DNA of 64,000 nt from Kitasatospora sp. SolWspMP-SS2h (GCF_003259315.1 NZ_QLLT01000015.1:62001-126000); one strand, 5' to 3'. Shown: positions 26,516-36,169, numbered from the stretch's first letter. Translations and numbers: made by a program. Notes: generated by a model not told the origin, from the sequence alone.

Positions 26516-28171
26516 ATGCCCGTGAGCCCCGTGACGGCCGATCCGGCACCGGACAGCCGCCGGGAAGCCGACTCCGGCCACCCCCCCAGACGCAGTGCCC
26601 CGGCCCGATCGCGCCGCACCGCGGCGGGACTCGTCGCGGCGGAGGCGGTGGCCGGTGTCCTCGCGGCGTTCGGCTTCCTGGTGCTCAGCATGGCGATCAA
26701 GGTCAACCCGACGACTCGGGTGGGCCAGGTCAGCGGGCTCGCCGCGCTGCAACTCCGGTTCCTCCTGGTGGCCATCGTGATCGCCTTCGGGTGGTGGACG
26801 ATCAGCCGTCGGGTCTCCCCCGCAGTCGGCCTCCGGCTTGCCTGCGCCTCGGTCGCGGGCCTGGCGACCGGCCTGTACGCCGGCGGCGTCGCGGTGGCGC
26901 TGCGCGGCACCCCCTGGCCGCTCAACGGCTTCTACGGCGACTCCGCCCAGCTCCAGAACTGGGCTTTCCTGATAAGTGACGGCAAGTCGATACCCGGGGT
27001 CTACCCGCCGCTCTTCCCGCACCTGCTCGCCTACTGGACCGAGCTGTTCAACCCGGGCCACCCCGGGGCCGCGCTGAAGATCCTCACCCTGCTGCTCACC
27101 GCACTGGCCGGACCGGTCCTCTACCTGGCCTGGCGCCTGCTACTGCCCCCGCTGTGGTCGCTGGCCATCGGCGTGGTCTGCGTCTTCCCGCTGTTCACCG
27201 CGGCCAAGCCGTACGTGGACATCATCCTGCTGGTGCTGCTGCCGGTGTTCGCGCACTTCCTCGGCCGACTGCTCGAGTCCGGACGGCGCACCACCAAGCG
27301 CGCACTGCTGGTCGGAGCCGCCTACGGCGCGGTCTTCGCCCTGTTCTTCCTCTGGTACTCCGGCTGGTTCGTCTGGTCCGCGCCCGGCGTGCTGGCCTGT
27401 GCCGCCGTCACCCTGGCTAGGGTGCGTCGCGACGGCCGGCCCGCGCTGCTGCGGGCACTGCTCACCACGGGCACCACCGGCGTGGTCTTCCTGGCGCTGG
27501 CCGGCACCTACCTGGTCCGACTGCTGCAGGGCTCGGGCACCCCCGACTCGTACATGTACTTCGACACCCAGACCGACCCGGCGTACTTCGTGATGTGGAT
27601 GGGCGACCTGCCCGGCGGCTACACCCACGCGAACTGGCCGATCCCCGGGGAGCTCGGCGGCGTCGGGGTCTTCACGCTGCTCCTGCTGGTCGGCCTCGGG
27701 GTGGCCCTGTGGTTGGGCGCGGAGCTGCCGATCGTCCAGGTGGCGGGCTTCTTCCTGGTCGGGACCTTCTTGCTGCGCTACTGGTTCGCCTCGCACATGG
27801 AGCGCGACCAACTGGTGCAGCTCTACCCGCGCACCTCGTCCGAACTGCTCTACTGCTGCCTGATCATGGTCGGCATGGCCGTCCACCTCGCGGTCCGCCG
27901 GATCTCGGAGCGGCGCCGGAGCGAGGACCGGCCCACCCGCCTCCCCGGCAGCCCGATGCGGGCCGGTGGCGCCGCGCTGTGCGCCCTCACACTGTTCTTC
28001 GGCCTGGCGGGCTCGGCGACGGTGGACCGCTTCATGCCGTCCGACGACCCGGCCTCCCTCGGCCGACTGGCCTGGTCGGCCCACAACAGCCAGACCCCCA
28101 AGGGGCCCTGCCCCAAGTTCGCCCACGGTGGCAGGTGCGAACCGTACTCCGAGGAGCAGTTGCGGAAGTGA
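26516..28171 (+). CDS. GT-C type membrane glycosyltransferase, copy 1 (AftA-like)
   Basis: A 551-residue protein with about twelve hydrophobic segments. The first large outer loop carries G-D-S-A-Q with Asp142, the position of the catalytic acid in many GT-C enzymes, then Y-P-P-L-F (163-167). The loop style recalls actinobacterial arabinofuranosyltransferases such as AftA, but I cannot assign the sugar. It ends in an external tail with Cys532 and Cys541. ATG 26516 has GAAGGA 8 nt upstream; in-frame starts at 26507 and 26513 are alternatives. The downstream gene is a clear paralogue. Confidence 0.72.
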   Translation: MPVSPVTADPAPDSRREADSGHPPRRSAPARSRRTAAGLVAAEAVAGVLAAFGFLVLSMAIKVNPTTRVGQVSGLAALQLRFLLVAIVIAFGWWTISRRVSPAVGLRLACASVAGLATGLYAGGVAVALRGTPWPLNGFYGDSAQLQNWAFLISDGKSIPGVYPPLFPHLLAYWTELFNPGHPGAALKILTLLLTALAGPVLYLAWRLLLPPLWSLAIGVVCVFPLFTAAKPYVDIILLVLLPVFAHFLGRLLESGRRTTKRALLVGAAYGAVFALFFLWYSGWFVWSAPGVLACAAVTLARVRRDGRPALLRALLTTGTTGVVFLALAGTYLVRLLQGSGTPDSYMYFDTQTDPAYFVMWMGDLPGGYTHANWPIPGELGGVGVFTLLLLVGLGVALWLGAELPIVQVAGFFLVGTFLLRYWFASHMERDQLVQLYPRTSSELLYCCLIMVGMAVHLAVRRISERRRSEDRPTRLPGSPMRAGGAALCALTLFFGLAGSATVDRFMPSDDPASLGRLAWSAHNSQTPKGPCPKFAHGGRCEPYSEEQLRK

Positions 28172-28421
28172 CGGGGATCCTGGTGCGACCGCTCCCGGGC
28201 CGGGTGCGGTCCGATCCGGACGGCAGGTGGAAGTATGCTCGCGGGGCTGGCACGTCGTTCGGGCGAACCCGACCAGCGGCCGGGGGCTCCGTCACGAAGG
28301 CCAATCCCCGGGTCCTCCGTGCCCGCCGGGCTGCCCGGCAGGTCAGGCCACGAACAGACGGGACGACGTCACGCGTCGTCCGAGCGGGTGTCGGCGGCAC
28401 CCGCGAGACCGAAGGAACTCG

Positions 28422-30332
28422 ATGACGAATCTGGTCTCCGATCCGACCGGTGGAACGTTGGAGGACGCGTCCACCAGGAGTGGCGACGACAGCCCGCGTT
28501 GGTGGCAGCGGCGCTGGGTGGCACCGGCGGCAGAAGCGGCCGTGAGCGTGGGCGCCGCAGGCGTTTACACGCTGCTGTGCACCCGGATCGTCGTCAACCC
28601 GATCAACCGGATCGGCCAGGTCAGCGGTCTCGCCAAGCTGCAGGAGTACGTGGCGGTCCTCGGACTGCCGGTGCTGGCCGTGCTGCTCTTCACCGCCTAC
28701 CGCGGCAGCGCACTCCGCCACCAACTGGTCAAGCGCCTGGTCTGCGCTGTTCTCGCGGGTCTGGCCACCGGCGTGGTGGCCGGCGGCGTGGTGATCGCGC
28801 TGCGCGGTACCCCGTGGCCGCTCGGCGGCCAGGAGGGCGACCCGGGCGTGATCATGGCGATGGCCACCACGATCATGGACGGCAAGGGACTGCCGGGCGT
28901 CTACCCGCCCGGCTTCCCGATGGCGATGGCCCTCTGGTCGGAGCTGTTCTACGGCGGCCGCACCGGAGCCGGCTTCGCCCTGCACGACCTGCAGATCCTG
29001 TTCACCGCGCTGTTCGGCCCGATGGCGTACCTGTCCTGGCGGCTGGTGCTGCGCCCGTTCTGGGCGCTGCTGATCGCGCTGCCCGCCTCGGTGGTCTTCC
29101 TCGACCCGATCCGCCCGTACAGCCACATCGTGATGGTCATGCTCGTCCCGGTGCTGGTGGCGTTCTTCCGCGCGATGGGCCGGGCCCCCGCACGCCGGCC
29201 GCGCACGGCGCTGCTGCTCGGTCTGGCCTTCGGCGCGGTGTTCGGCGCGCTGTTCCTCTGGTACTCCGGCTGGTTCCTCTGGGCGGCGCCTGGCGTGCTG
29301 GTGCTGGCGCTGTTCTGCTTCCCCTGGCGCCGGGGCCGGACGGCCCGTCTGCGGACCGCGCTGTACCTGGCCGGGGCCGCCGCCGGCTTCGCCGTGGTCG
29401 GCTCCCCGCTGCTCTACGAACTGGCCAAGGCGAGCGGCTCGGTCCCCGACCGGTACGCCTTCCTGGCGGTCTACGCCGACCCGTCCTACGTGCTGAACTT
29501 CGTCTCCGACCGCAGCGGCGACCTGACGTACGACACCTGGCCCGGCACCGGCGACCTCGCCGGCCAGAGCGGCATCTCGGTGCTGCTGCTGTTCGGCACC
29601 GGCCTGGCCCTGGGCCTGGCGCTGCGTCAGCTGACCGTCCGGGTGGCGGCCGCGGTGCTGATCGGCTCCTGGCTGCTGCGCTTCTACTACGCGGGGAAGA
29701 TGTCGCACGACCGGGCGGTGCAGCTGTACCCGCGGACCACCTGGATCATCATGTACTGCCTGATGATCATGGCGGTCCTCGGCCTGATGGCTCTGGTCAA
29801 CCGGGGGAGCAACTGGGGCGACCGGGTGCTCGCCGTGCGGGACGCGGCGACCGGGGCGATCCCGCGCCGGGTGGTCAGGCAGGTCGCGGCCGGCATGGTC
29901 TGCGTGATCGCGGTGTTCGGCGCGATGGGCGCCGGCTGGTCGATCAACCGGTACATGCCGGAGGACCCGGCCAAGAACACCATGGGCATGGACGCCTGGC
30001 GCGCCCACCTGCTGCAGAAGCCGGACGGCAAGTGCCCGAAGTACGCCCCGAACGGGGACTGCGTGGTGCACGAGGTCAAGGACCGCAGCCAGTACCCGGA
30101 CGACGGCGTGCTCTGGTGCGCCGGGATCGTCGCGGCCGAGTGGCCCACGATCTGCGGCCGCAAGGCCCCCTTCGACGACCTGTCGACCAAGCCGGCCCCG
30201 GCGCCCGAGCCCTCGGAGTCGCCGAGCCCGTCGGGGCCCGCAGCCGGGACGGAGGGCTCCGCGAAGCCCTCTGAGCCGGCCGGGTCCGCGGAGTCCGCCA
30301 AGCCGTCCGCGACGAAGTCCGGCACCCGGTAG
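28422..30332 (+). CDS. GT-C type membrane glycosyltransferase, copy 2 (AftA-like)
   Basis: A 636-residue paralogue of the preceding gene. It shares V-N-P-x-x-R-x-G-Q-V-S-G-L near the first membrane helix, A-L-R-G-T-P-W-P-L, Y-P-P-x-F (161-165), W-Y-S-G-W-F and Q-L-Y-P-R-T. The candidate catalytic Asp is 140. Its external C-terminal region is longer, with extra Cys residues, and ends in an 80-residue Pro/Ser/Ala/Lys-rich tail that probably spans or binds the wall. GAAGGA lies 5 nt before ATG 28422. The 250-nt gap upstream may hold its own promoter. The stop is followed by a strong terminator. Confidence 0.72.
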   Translation: MTNLVSDPTGGTLEDASTRSGDDSPRWWQRRWVAPAAEAAVSVGAAGVYTLLCTRIVVNPINRIGQVSGLAKLQEYVAVLGLPVLAVLLFTAYRGSALRHQLVKRLVCAVLAGLATGVVAGGVVIALRGTPWPLGGQEGDPGVIMAMATTIMDGKGLPGVYPPGFPMAMALWSELFYGGRTGAGFALHDLQILFTALFGPMAYLSWRLVLRPFWALLIALPASVVFLDPIRPYSHIVMVMLVPVLVAFFRAMGRAPARRPRTALLLGLAFGAVFGALFLWYSGWFLWAAPGVLVLALFCFPWRRGRTARLRTALYLAGAAAGFAVVGSPLLYELAKASGSVPDRYAFLAVYADPSYVLNFVSDRSGDLTYDTWPGTGDLAGQSGISVLLLFGTGLALGLALRQLTVRVAAAVLIGSWLLRFYYAGKMSHDRAVQLYPRTTWIIMYCLMIMAVLGLMALVNRGSNWGDRVLAVRDAATGAIPRRVVRQVAAGMVCVIAVFGAMGAGWSINRYMPEDPAKNTMGMDAWRAHLLQKPDGKCPKYAPNGDCVVHEVKDRSQYPDDGVLWCAGIVAAEWPTICGRKAPFDDLSTKPAPAPEPSESPSPSGPAAGTEGSAKPSEPAGSAESAKPSATKSGTR

Positions 30333-30758
30333 GCCCGGACCGCCGGCCGATCGGCCCCCGACCAGGTGACCCGGTCGGGGGCCGATTGGCGTACGGCCCG
30401 CTTTCTGTGGCAGGATGTCCGGGTTGCTCGGTTGAGTACCGATGCTGCGCGCCTCCCGCCGGGAGGACCGGAAGCGAGTCCCATGTACTCGTCGTTCCCG
30501 TGAATGGCCGTTCATGTGCCCACGTGCTGTGTGTGGGTGCAGTGGTGTGTAAGCGACACCGCGGCAGCTGCGGGGCGAAAGTACGGGAATCTTCCGGGAA
30601 GCGTGTGCGGGGTACCGGCCCGGCTCACCCCACCCCAGCAGTTCGGACCGACGAGATGTCTCGCCGGTTTTTGCAGGCGCAAGGGCGACACGCCCGAGCG
30701 CGGGGGTCGGAGGAGAGGCCGTGCGGCAACGTACGACACAAAGGACTACGAAGTAGCC
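30333..30758 (+). other. Intergenic region and S10 operon leader
   Basis: This 426-nt gap contains the terminator at 30350-30386 and then the untranslated leader of the S10 operon. CAGGAT at 30411-30416, in a T-G-T-G-G-C-A-G-G-A-T context, is the best -10 candidate, with a poor -35. No small gene with a convincing ribosome-binding site is evident. Confidence 0.5.
30350..30386 (+). terminator. Terminator of the plus-strand glycan unit
   Basis: A 14-bp perfect stem (30350-30363 with 30373-30386) and a 9-nt loop, 18 nt after the GT-C copy 2 stop. It insulates the S10 operon. Confidence 0.85.
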
Positions 30759-31067
30759 ATGGCGGGACAGAAGATCCGCATCCGGCTCAAGGCCTACGAC
30801 CACGAGGTCATCGACTCTTCGGCGAAGAAGATCGTCGAGACGGTGATCCGTACTGGTGCGCAGGTCGCGGGCCCGGTGCCGCTGCCCACTGAGAAGAACG
30901 TGTACTGCGTCATCCGCTCGCCGCACAAGTACAAGGACTCGCGCGAGCACTTCGAGATGCGCACTCACAAGCGTCTGATCGACATCCTCGACCCCACGCC
31001 GAAGACGGTTGACTCGCTGATGCGTCTCGACCTGCCGGCGGGCGTCGACATCGAGATCAAGCTCTGA
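30759..31067 (+). CDS. rpsJ: 30S ribosomal protein S10
   Basis: A 102-residue S10 of the 30S head, also a transcription-elongation partner (NusE). It contains the conserved [10 protein letters not shown]-terminus and the long-loop P-L-P-T-E-K region. It is first in an eleven-gene S10 cluster with short gaps or overlaps. The preceding leader is unusually long for this window. Confidence 0.99.
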   Translation: MAGQKIRIRLKAYDHEVIDSSAKKIVETVIRTGAQVAGPVPLPTEKNVYCVIRSPHKYKDSREHFEMRTHKRLIDILDPTPKTVDSLMRLDLPAGVDIEIKL

Positions 31068-31081
31068 GAGGCGCACCGAAG

Positions 31082-31729
31082 ATGGCTAAGCAGATGAAGG
31101 GCATCCTGGGCGAGAAGCTCGGCATGACCCAGGTCTGGGACGAGAACAACCGGGTCGTCCCGGTGACCGTCGTCAAGGCTGGGCCCAATGTCGTGACCCA
31201 GGTCCACACCGCCGACAGCCCGGCCGGCTACGACGCCGTCCAGATCGGCTTCGGCGAGATCGACCCCCGCAAGGTGAACAAGCCCCTCCAGGGCCACTTC
31301 GCCAAGGCCGGTGTCACCCCCCGCCGCCACCTGGTCGAGCTCCGTACCGCGGACGCGTCCGAGTACACCCTGGGCCAGGAGATCACCGCCGAGCTGTTCG
31401 AGGCGGGTGTCAAGGTCGACGTGACCGGCACCTCCAAGGGCAAGGGCTTCGCCGGTGTCATGAAGCGTCACAACTTCAAGGGCCTCGGCGCCGGTCACGG
31501 CACCCAGCGCAAGCACCGCTCGCCCGGCTCGATCGGTGGCTGTGCCACCCCGGGCCGCGTGTTCAAGGGCATGCGCATGGCGGGTCGGATGGGTCACGAG
31601 CGCGTGACCACCCAGAACCTGACCGTGCACGCGGTCGACGCGGAGAAGGGTCTGCTGCTCATCAAGGGCGCGATCCCGGGTCCGAACGGCGGCCTCGTCC
31701 TCGTCCGCACCGCGGCGAAGGGGCTGTGA
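31082..31729 (+). CDS. rplC: 50S ribosomal protein L3
   Basis: A 215-residue L3, an early 50S assembly protein near the peptidyl-transferase centre. The extended loop motif [13 protein letters not shown] is complete. ATG 31082 follows the rpsJ stop by 14 nt with GAGAGG upstream. rplD begins 5 nt after its stop. Confidence 0.99.
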   Translation: MAKQMKGILGEKLGMTQVWDENNRVVPVTVVKAGPNVVTQVHTADSPAGYDAVQIGFGEIDPRKVNKPLQGHFAKAGVTPRRHLVELRTADASEYTLGQEITAELFEAGVKVDVTGTSKGKGFAGVMKRHNFKGLGAGHGTQRKHRSPGSIGGCATPGRVFKGMRMAGRMGHERVTTQNLTVHAVDAEKGLLLIKGAIPGPNGGLVLVRTAAKGL

Positions 31730-31734
31730 AGGAT

Positions 31735-32412
31735 ATGAGCACCATTGACATCCTGTCGCCGGCCGGCGACAAGGCCGGCAGCGTCGAGCTGCCCGCCGAG
31801 ATCTTCGACGCCAAGGTCAGCGTCCCGCTGATGCACCAGGTCGTCGTGGCGCAGCTCGCCGCGGCTCGCCAGGGCACCCACAAGGTCAAGCGTCGTGGCG
31901 AGGTCCGCGGTGGCGGCAAGAAGCCGTACCGCCAGAAGGGCACCGGCCGCGCCCGCCAGGGCTCGACCCGCGCCCCGCAGTTCGCCGGTGGTGGCGTCGT
32001 GCACGGTCCCGTGCCGCGCGACTACTCGCAGCGGACCCCGAAGAAGATGATCGCCGCCGCCCTGCGCAGCGCGCTCACCGACCGGGCCCGCCACGAGCGC
32101 ATCCACGTCGTGACCGGCGTGACCGCGACCGAGGCTCCGTCGACCAAGGCCGCCAAGGTCCTGTTCGGCAAGATCTCCGAGCGCAAGAACCTCCTCCTGG
32201 TGGTCGAGCGCGAGGACGAGCTGGGCATCCTGTCCGCTCGCAACCTGCCGAACGTGCACATCCTGGACGCCGGCCAGCTGAACACCTACGACGTGCTCGT
32301 CTCCGACGATGTGGTCTTCACCCAGGCCGCCTTCGAGCGTTTCGTGGCCGGTCCGGCCGCGTCCGCCAAGGCCGTTGCTGCTGAGGGCGAGCTCGAAGGG
32401 ACTGCCGCCTGA
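31735..32412 (+). CDS. rplD: 50S ribosomal protein L4
   Basis: A 225-residue L4 with the exit-tunnel loop [18 protein letters not shown] intact. This is where macrolide-resistance changes would appear, and none is seen. I prefer ATG 31735, which gives the M-S-T-I-D-I-L-S-P start typical of streptomycetes, over GTG 31726, although AAGGA sits very close to the ATG. The stop shares a base with the rplW start. Confidence 0.97.
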   Translation: MSTIDILSPAGDKAGSVELPAEIFDAKVSVPLMHQVVVAQLAAARQGTHKVKRRGEVRGGGKKPYRQKGTGRARQGSTRAPQFAGGGVVHGPVPRDYSQRTPKKMIAAALRSALTDRARHERIHVVTGVTATEAPSTKAAKVLFGKISERKNLLLVVEREDELGILSARNLPNVHILDAGQLNTYDVLVSDDVVFTQAAFERFVAGPAASAKAVAAEGELEGTAA

Positions 32413-32729
32413 TGAGCGAGATCACCTCCAAGACGTTCACGGACCCCCGTGACGTCCTGATCAAGCCGGTCATCTCCGAGAAGAGCTACTCGCTCCTCGA
32501 CGAGAACAAGTACACGTTCGTCGTGGCTCCCGGTGCCAACAAGACCCAGATCAAGCAGGCCGTCGAGGCGGTCTTCTCGGTCAAGGTCGAGGCCGTGAAC
32601 ACGCTGAACCGCCAGGGCAAGCGCAAGCGCTCCCGCACCGGTTTCGGCAAGCGCAAGGACACCAAGCGCGCGATCGTGACGCTGGCCGAGGGCAACCGCA
32701 TCGACATCTTCGGTGGTCCGGTCTCCTGA
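32412..32729 (+). CDS. rplW: 50S ribosomal protein L23
   Basis: A 105-residue L23 at the tunnel exit, the docking site for SRP and trigger factor. The [15 protein letters not shown]-terminus and the G-K-R-K-R-x-R-x-G basic segment are present. It overlaps rplD by one base (TGATG). Confidence 0.99.
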   Translation: MSEITSKTFTDPRDVLIKPVISEKSYSLLDENKYTFVVAPGANKTQIKQAVEAVFSVKVEAVNTLNRQGKRKRSRTGFGKRKDTKRAIVTLAEGNRIDIFGGPVS

Positions 32730-32773
32730 CGTTGCGTCAGGGACCGCGATCGTCGTAAAGGACGAGGACAGAA

Positions 32774-33610
32774 ATGGGTATCCGCAAGTACAAGCCGACT
32801 ACGCCGGGCCGTCGTGGCTCCAGCGTGGCCGACTTCGTCGAAATCACGCGGTCCACGCCGGAGAAGTCGCTGGTTCGCCCGCTGCACAGCAAGGGCGGCC
32901 GTAACAACGCCGGTCGTGTCACCGCTCGCCACCAGGGTGGCGGTCACAAGCGCGCCTACCGTCTGATCGACTTCCGTCGTCACGACAAGGACGGCGTGCC
33001 GGCCAAGGTCGCGCACATCGAGTACGACCCGAACCGCACCGCGCGCATCGCGCTCCTGCACTACGCGGACGGCGAGAAGCGCTACATCATCGCCCCCCGC
33101 GGCGTCGCGCAGGGTGACCGGATCGAGAACGGCGCGGGCGCCGACATCAAGCCGGGCAACAACCTGCCGCTGCGCAACATCCCGGTCGGTACCACCATCC
33201 ACGCGGTGGAGCTCCGTCCCGGCGGTGGCGCCAAGCTGGCCCGCTCCGCGGGTGCCGGCATTCAGCTGCTCGCCCGTGAGGGCCGCATGGCGCACCTGCG
33301 CATGCCCTCCGGTGAGATCCGCCTGGTGGACGCGCGCTGCCGCGCGACCGTCGGCGAGGTCGGCAACGCCGAGCAGTCGAACATCAACTGGGGCAAGGCC
33401 GGCCGTATGCGCTGGAAGGGCGTCCGCCCGACCGTGCGTGGTGTGGCCATGAACCCGATCGACCACCCGCACGGTGGTGGTGAGGGTAAGACCTCCGGTG
33501 GTCGCCACCCGGTCTCGCCGTGGGGCAAGCCCGAGGGCCGCACCCGTCGCCCGAACAAGGCGTCGGACAAGCTCATCGTGCGCCGCCGCAAGACCAACAA
33601 GAAGCGCTAG
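32774..33610 (+). CDS. rplB: 50S ribosomal protein L2
   Basis: A 278-residue L2 required for subunit association and peptidyl transfer. The H-P-H-G-G-G-E-G motif carrying the conserved His and the [10 protein letters not shown] segment are intact. It starts 44 nt after rplW with GGACAG upstream. Confidence 0.99.
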   Translation: MGIRKYKPTTPGRRGSSVADFVEITRSTPEKSLVRPLHSKGGRNNAGRVTARHQGGGHKRAYRLIDFRRHDKDGVPAKVAHIEYDPNRTARIALLHYADGEKRYIIAPRGVAQGDRIENGAGADIKPGNNLPLRNIPVGTTIHAVELRPGGGAKLARSAGAGIQLLAREGRMAHLRMPSGEIRLVDARCRATVGEVGNAEQSNINWGKAGRMRWKGVRPTVRGVAMNPIDHPHGGGEGKTSGGRHPVSPWGKPEGRTRRPNKASDKLIVRRRKTNKKR

Positions 33611-33621
33611 GAGCAGGTCAG

Positions 33622-33903
33622 ATGCCGCGCAGTCTCAAGAAGGGCCCCTTCATCGACGACCACCTTCAGAAGAAGGTGGACGTGCAGAACGAGGCGGGCA
33701 CGCAGAACGTCATCAAGACCTGGTCCCGTCGTTCCGTGATCTCGCCGGCCATGCTCGGCCACACGATCGCGGTTCACGATGGCCGCAAGCACGTCCCGGT
33801 GTTCGTCACCGAGTCGATGGTCGGCCACAAGCTCGGCGAGTTCGCCCCCACGCGCACCTTCAAGGGGCACGTGAAGGAAGACCGCAAGTCGAAGCGTCGC
33901 TAA
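33622..33903 (+). CDS. rpsS: 30S ribosomal protein S19
   Basis: A 93-residue S19 of the 30S head. [10 protein letters not shown] and the [13 protein letters not shown] segment are standard. ATG 33622 follows the rplB stop by 11 nt with TAGGAGCAG as its ribosome-binding site. Confidence 0.99.
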   Translation: MPRSLKKGPFIDDHLQKKVDVQNEAGTQNVIKTWSRRSVISPAMLGHTIAVHDGRKHVPVFVTESMVGHKLGEFAPTRTFKGHVKEDRKSKRR

Positions 33904-33962
33904 TCGCTTCCGAGCTGTAGCGCCAGAACGACAAAGTGACTTACTCCATTAAGGGGACAACC

Positions 33963-34310
33963 ATGGAAGCCAGGGCCCAGGCGCGGTACATCCGCGTCAC
34001 GCCCATGAAGGCCCGCCGCGTGGTGGACCTCATCCGTGGCCTGCCGGCCACGGAGGCCCAGGCGGTCCTGCGTTTCGCTCCGCAGGCCGCCACCGTGCCG
34101 GTCGGCAAGGTGCTCAACAGCGCCATCGCCAACGCCGCGCACAACTACAACCACTCCAACACGGACGACCTCTACATCTCCGAGGCGTACGTTGACGAGG
34201 GCCCGACCCTGAAGCGGTTCCGTCCGCGCGCCCAGGGCCGTGCCTACCGGATCCGCAAGCGGACCAGCCACATCACCGTGGTCGTCAGCAGCAAGGAAGG
34301 GACCCGGTAA
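33963..34310 (+). CDS. rplV: 50S ribosomal protein L22
   Basis: A 115-residue L22 that lines the exit tunnel. The [20 protein letters not shown] start and the R-x-x-P-R-A-x-G-R-A beta-hairpin are conserved. ATG 33963 is chosen over an upstream in-frame codon at 33936 because AAGGGGA lies just before it. It overlaps rpsC by one base. Confidence 0.98.
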   Translation: MEARAQARYIRVTPMKARRVVDLIRGLPATEAQAVLRFAPQAATVPVGKVLNSAIANAAHNYNHSNTDDLYISEAYVDEGPTLKRFRPRAQGRAYRIRKRTSHITVVVSSKEGTR

Positions 34311-35146
34311 TGGGCCAGAAGGTTAACCCGCACGGGTTCCGCCTCGGCATCAGCACGGACTTCAAGTCCCGCTGGTACGCCGACAAGCTGTACAAGGACT
34401 ACGTCAAGGAAGACGTCGCCATCCGGCGTCTCATGACGCAGGGCATGGAGCGCGCCGGCATCTCGAAGGTGGAGATCGAGCGCACCCGTGACCGCGTCCG
34501 CGTGGACATCCACACCGCCCGCCCGGGCATCGTGATCGGCCGCCGTGGCACGGAGGCCGACAAGATCCGCGGCAAGCTGGAGAAGCTGACCGGCAAGCAG
34601 GTCCAGCTGAACATCCTCGAGGTCCGCAACCCCGAGATGGACGCCCAGCTCGTGGCCCAGGGCGTCGCGGAGCAGCTGTCCTCCCGCGTCTCCTTCCGTC
34701 GCGCCATGCGCAAGAGCATGCAGTCGACCATGAAGGCCGGCGCCAAGGGCATCAAGGTCCAGTGCTCCGGTCGTCTCGGCGGCGCCGAGATGAGCCGTTC
34801 GGAGTTCTACCGCGAGGGCCGTGTGCCGCTGCACACCCTGCGCGCGAACGTCGACTACGGCTTCTTCGAGGCCAAGACCACCTTCGGCCGCATCGGCGTG
34901 AAGGTCTGGATCTACAAGGGCGACGTCAAGAACATCGCCGAGGTCCGCGCTGAGAACGCCGCCGCCCGCTCCGGCAACCGCCCGGCCCGTCCCGAGGGCG
35001 GCCGTCCCGCCCGCGGTGGCGAGCGCGGTGGCCGTGGTGGCGAGCGCGGTGGCCGTGGCCGTCGTCCCGCCGCTGCCGAGGCCCAGGCCCCGGCCGCCGC
35101 GGTGGAGGCTCCGGCCGCCGCTGAGAACACCGGAACGGAGGCCTGA
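34310..35146 (+). CDS. rpsC: 30S ribosomal protein S3 with RGG-rich tail
   Basis: A 278-residue S3, part of the mRNA entry helicase. It has the [13 protein letters not shown]-terminus, a KH domain with G-R-R-G-T-E, and a normal C-domain to about residue 217. It then continues into a roughly 60-residue low-complexity tail with repeated E-R-G-G-R-G-G units, followed by an Ala/Glu stretch. The tail is encoded by short tandem DNA repeats around 35020-35060. Such tails occur in streptomycete S3. Confidence 0.99.
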   Translation: MGQKVNPHGFRLGISTDFKSRWYADKLYKDYVKEDVAIRRLMTQGMERAGISKVEIERTRDRVRVDIHTARPGIVIGRRGTEADKIRGKLEKLTGKQVQLNILEVRNPEMDAQLVAQGVAEQLSSRVSFRRAMRKSMQSTMKAGAKGIKVQCSGRLGGAEMSRSEFYREGRVPLHTLRANVDYGFFEAKTTFGRIGVKVWIYKGDVKNIAEVRAENAAARSGNRPARPEGGRPARGGERGGRGGERGGRGRRPAAAEAQAPAAAVEAPAAAENTGTEA

Positions 35147-35151
35147 CCGCA

Positions 35152-35571
35152 ATGCTGATCCCCCGTCGGGTCAAGCACCGCAAGCAGCACCACCCGAAGC
35201 GCCGCGGCGCGGCCAAGGGTGGCACCGAGCTGGCGTTCGGCCAGTTCGGCATCCAGGCCGTGACCCCGGCCTACGTGACGAACCGCCAGATCGAGTCCGC
35301 TCGTATCGCGATCACCCGTCACATCCGTCGTGGCGGCAAGGTCTGGATCAACATCTACCCGGACCGCCCGCTCACCAAGAAGCCGGCCGAGACCCGCATG
35401 GGTTCCGGTAAGGGTTCGCCGGAGTGGTGGATCGCGAACGTGCACCCGGGTCGGGTCATGTTCGAACTGTCGTACCCGAACGAGAAGATTGCTCGCGAGG
35501 CGCTCACCCGCGCCGCGCACAAGCTTCCGATGAAGTGCCGGATCGTTCGGCGCGAGGACGGTGAGAGCTGA
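35152..35571 (+). CDS. rplP: 50S ribosomal protein L16
   Basis: A 139-residue L16 near the A-site tRNA elbow. [12 protein letters not shown] and the [10 protein letters not shown] motif are conserved. The ribosome-binding site GGAGG lies inside the end of rpsC. The stop overlaps rpmC by one base. Confidence 0.99.
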   Translation: MLIPRRVKHRKQHHPKRRGAAKGGTELAFGQFGIQAVTPAYVTNRQIESARIAITRHIRRGGKVWINIYPDRPLTKKPAETRMGSGKGSPEWWIANVHPGRVMFELSYPNEKIAREALTRAAHKLPMKCRIVRREDGES

Positions 35572-35795
35572 TGTCGGCCGCTACCAAGGCTGCTGAGCTT
35601 CGCGAACTGGACAACGAGGGCCTCGTTGCCAAGCTCCGTGAGGCCAAGGAGGAGCTGTTCAACCTCCGCTTCCAGGCGGCGACCGGGCAGCTCGACAACC
35701 ACGGACGGCTCCGGCTGGTCCGTAAGGACATCGCGCGGATCTACACCCTGATGCGCGAGCGCGAGCTGGGCATCGAGACGGTGGAGAACGCCTGA
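35571..35795 (+). CDS. rpmC: 50S ribosomal protein L29
   Basis: A 74-residue helical L29 at the tunnel exit next to L23. The [14 protein letters not shown] and [13 protein letters not shown] segments are typical. TGATG overlaps join it to rplP and to rpsQ. Confidence 0.98.
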   Translation: MSAATKAAELRELDNEGLVAKLREAKEELFNLRFQAATGQLDNHGRLRLVRKDIARIYTLMRERELGIETVENA

Positions 35796-36067
35796 TGACT
35801 GAGAACACCAACGAGACGCGCGGCTTCCGCAAGACCCGTGAGGGTCTCGTCGTCAGCGACAAGATGGACAAGACCGTCGTCGTCGCCGTCGAGGACCGCG
35901 TCAAGCACGCGCTGTACGGCAAGGTCATCCGCCGTACCAACAAGCTGAAGGCGCACGACGAGCAGAACGCGTGCGGTGTCGGCGACCGTGTCCTCCTGAT
36001 GGAGACCCGGCCGCTGTCCGCGACGAAGCGCTGGCGCGTCGTCGAGATCCTCGAGAAGGCCAAGTAA
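35795..36067 (+). CDS. rpsQ: 30S ribosomal protein S17
   Basis: A 90-residue S17 with the [14 protein letters not shown] segment and K-x-H-D-E-x-N loop. It is last in the S10 cluster. A 102-nt gap follows before rplN, the only sizeable break between S10 and spc genes. Confidence 0.98.
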   Translation: MTENTNETRGFRKTREGLVVSDKMDKTVVVAVEDRVKHALYGKVIRRTNKLKAHDEQNACGVGDRVLLMETRPLSATKRWRVVEILEKAK

Positions 36068-36139
36068 CAAGGTTGTTCGCGGTACGGCCGTATGTGCACC
36101 AGGCCCCCAGGGGCGCGGGTGTGAGCAGCGGCCGGCCCG

Positions 36140-36153
36140 TCAACACTTGTTGA
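36140..36153. promoter_or_regulatory. Short palindrome before the rplN ribosome-binding site
   Basis: TCAACA-CT-TGTTGA, a perfect 6-bp inverted repeat 16 nt upstream of the rplN start, AT-rich against a GC-rich background. It could be an operator or a weak RNA stem. The function is unknown. Confidence 0.35.
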
Positions 36154-36169
36154 CGATCAGGAGAAAGCT

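Noticed and set aside
18182-30332. Glycan island as a transposon-borne insertion
   Set aside because: No transposase, integrase, tRNA target or flanking direct repeat was found; base composition looks like the rest of the window.
30387-30758. Small gene in the S10 leader
   Set aside because: Possible frames overlap each other, show no family resemblance and lack initiation signals; an untranslated leader is simpler.
28032-31076. A 1,014-codon minus-strand open frame across GT-C copy 2 and rpsJ
   Set aside because: Antisense shadow of two genes with recognisable products and no motifs of its own.
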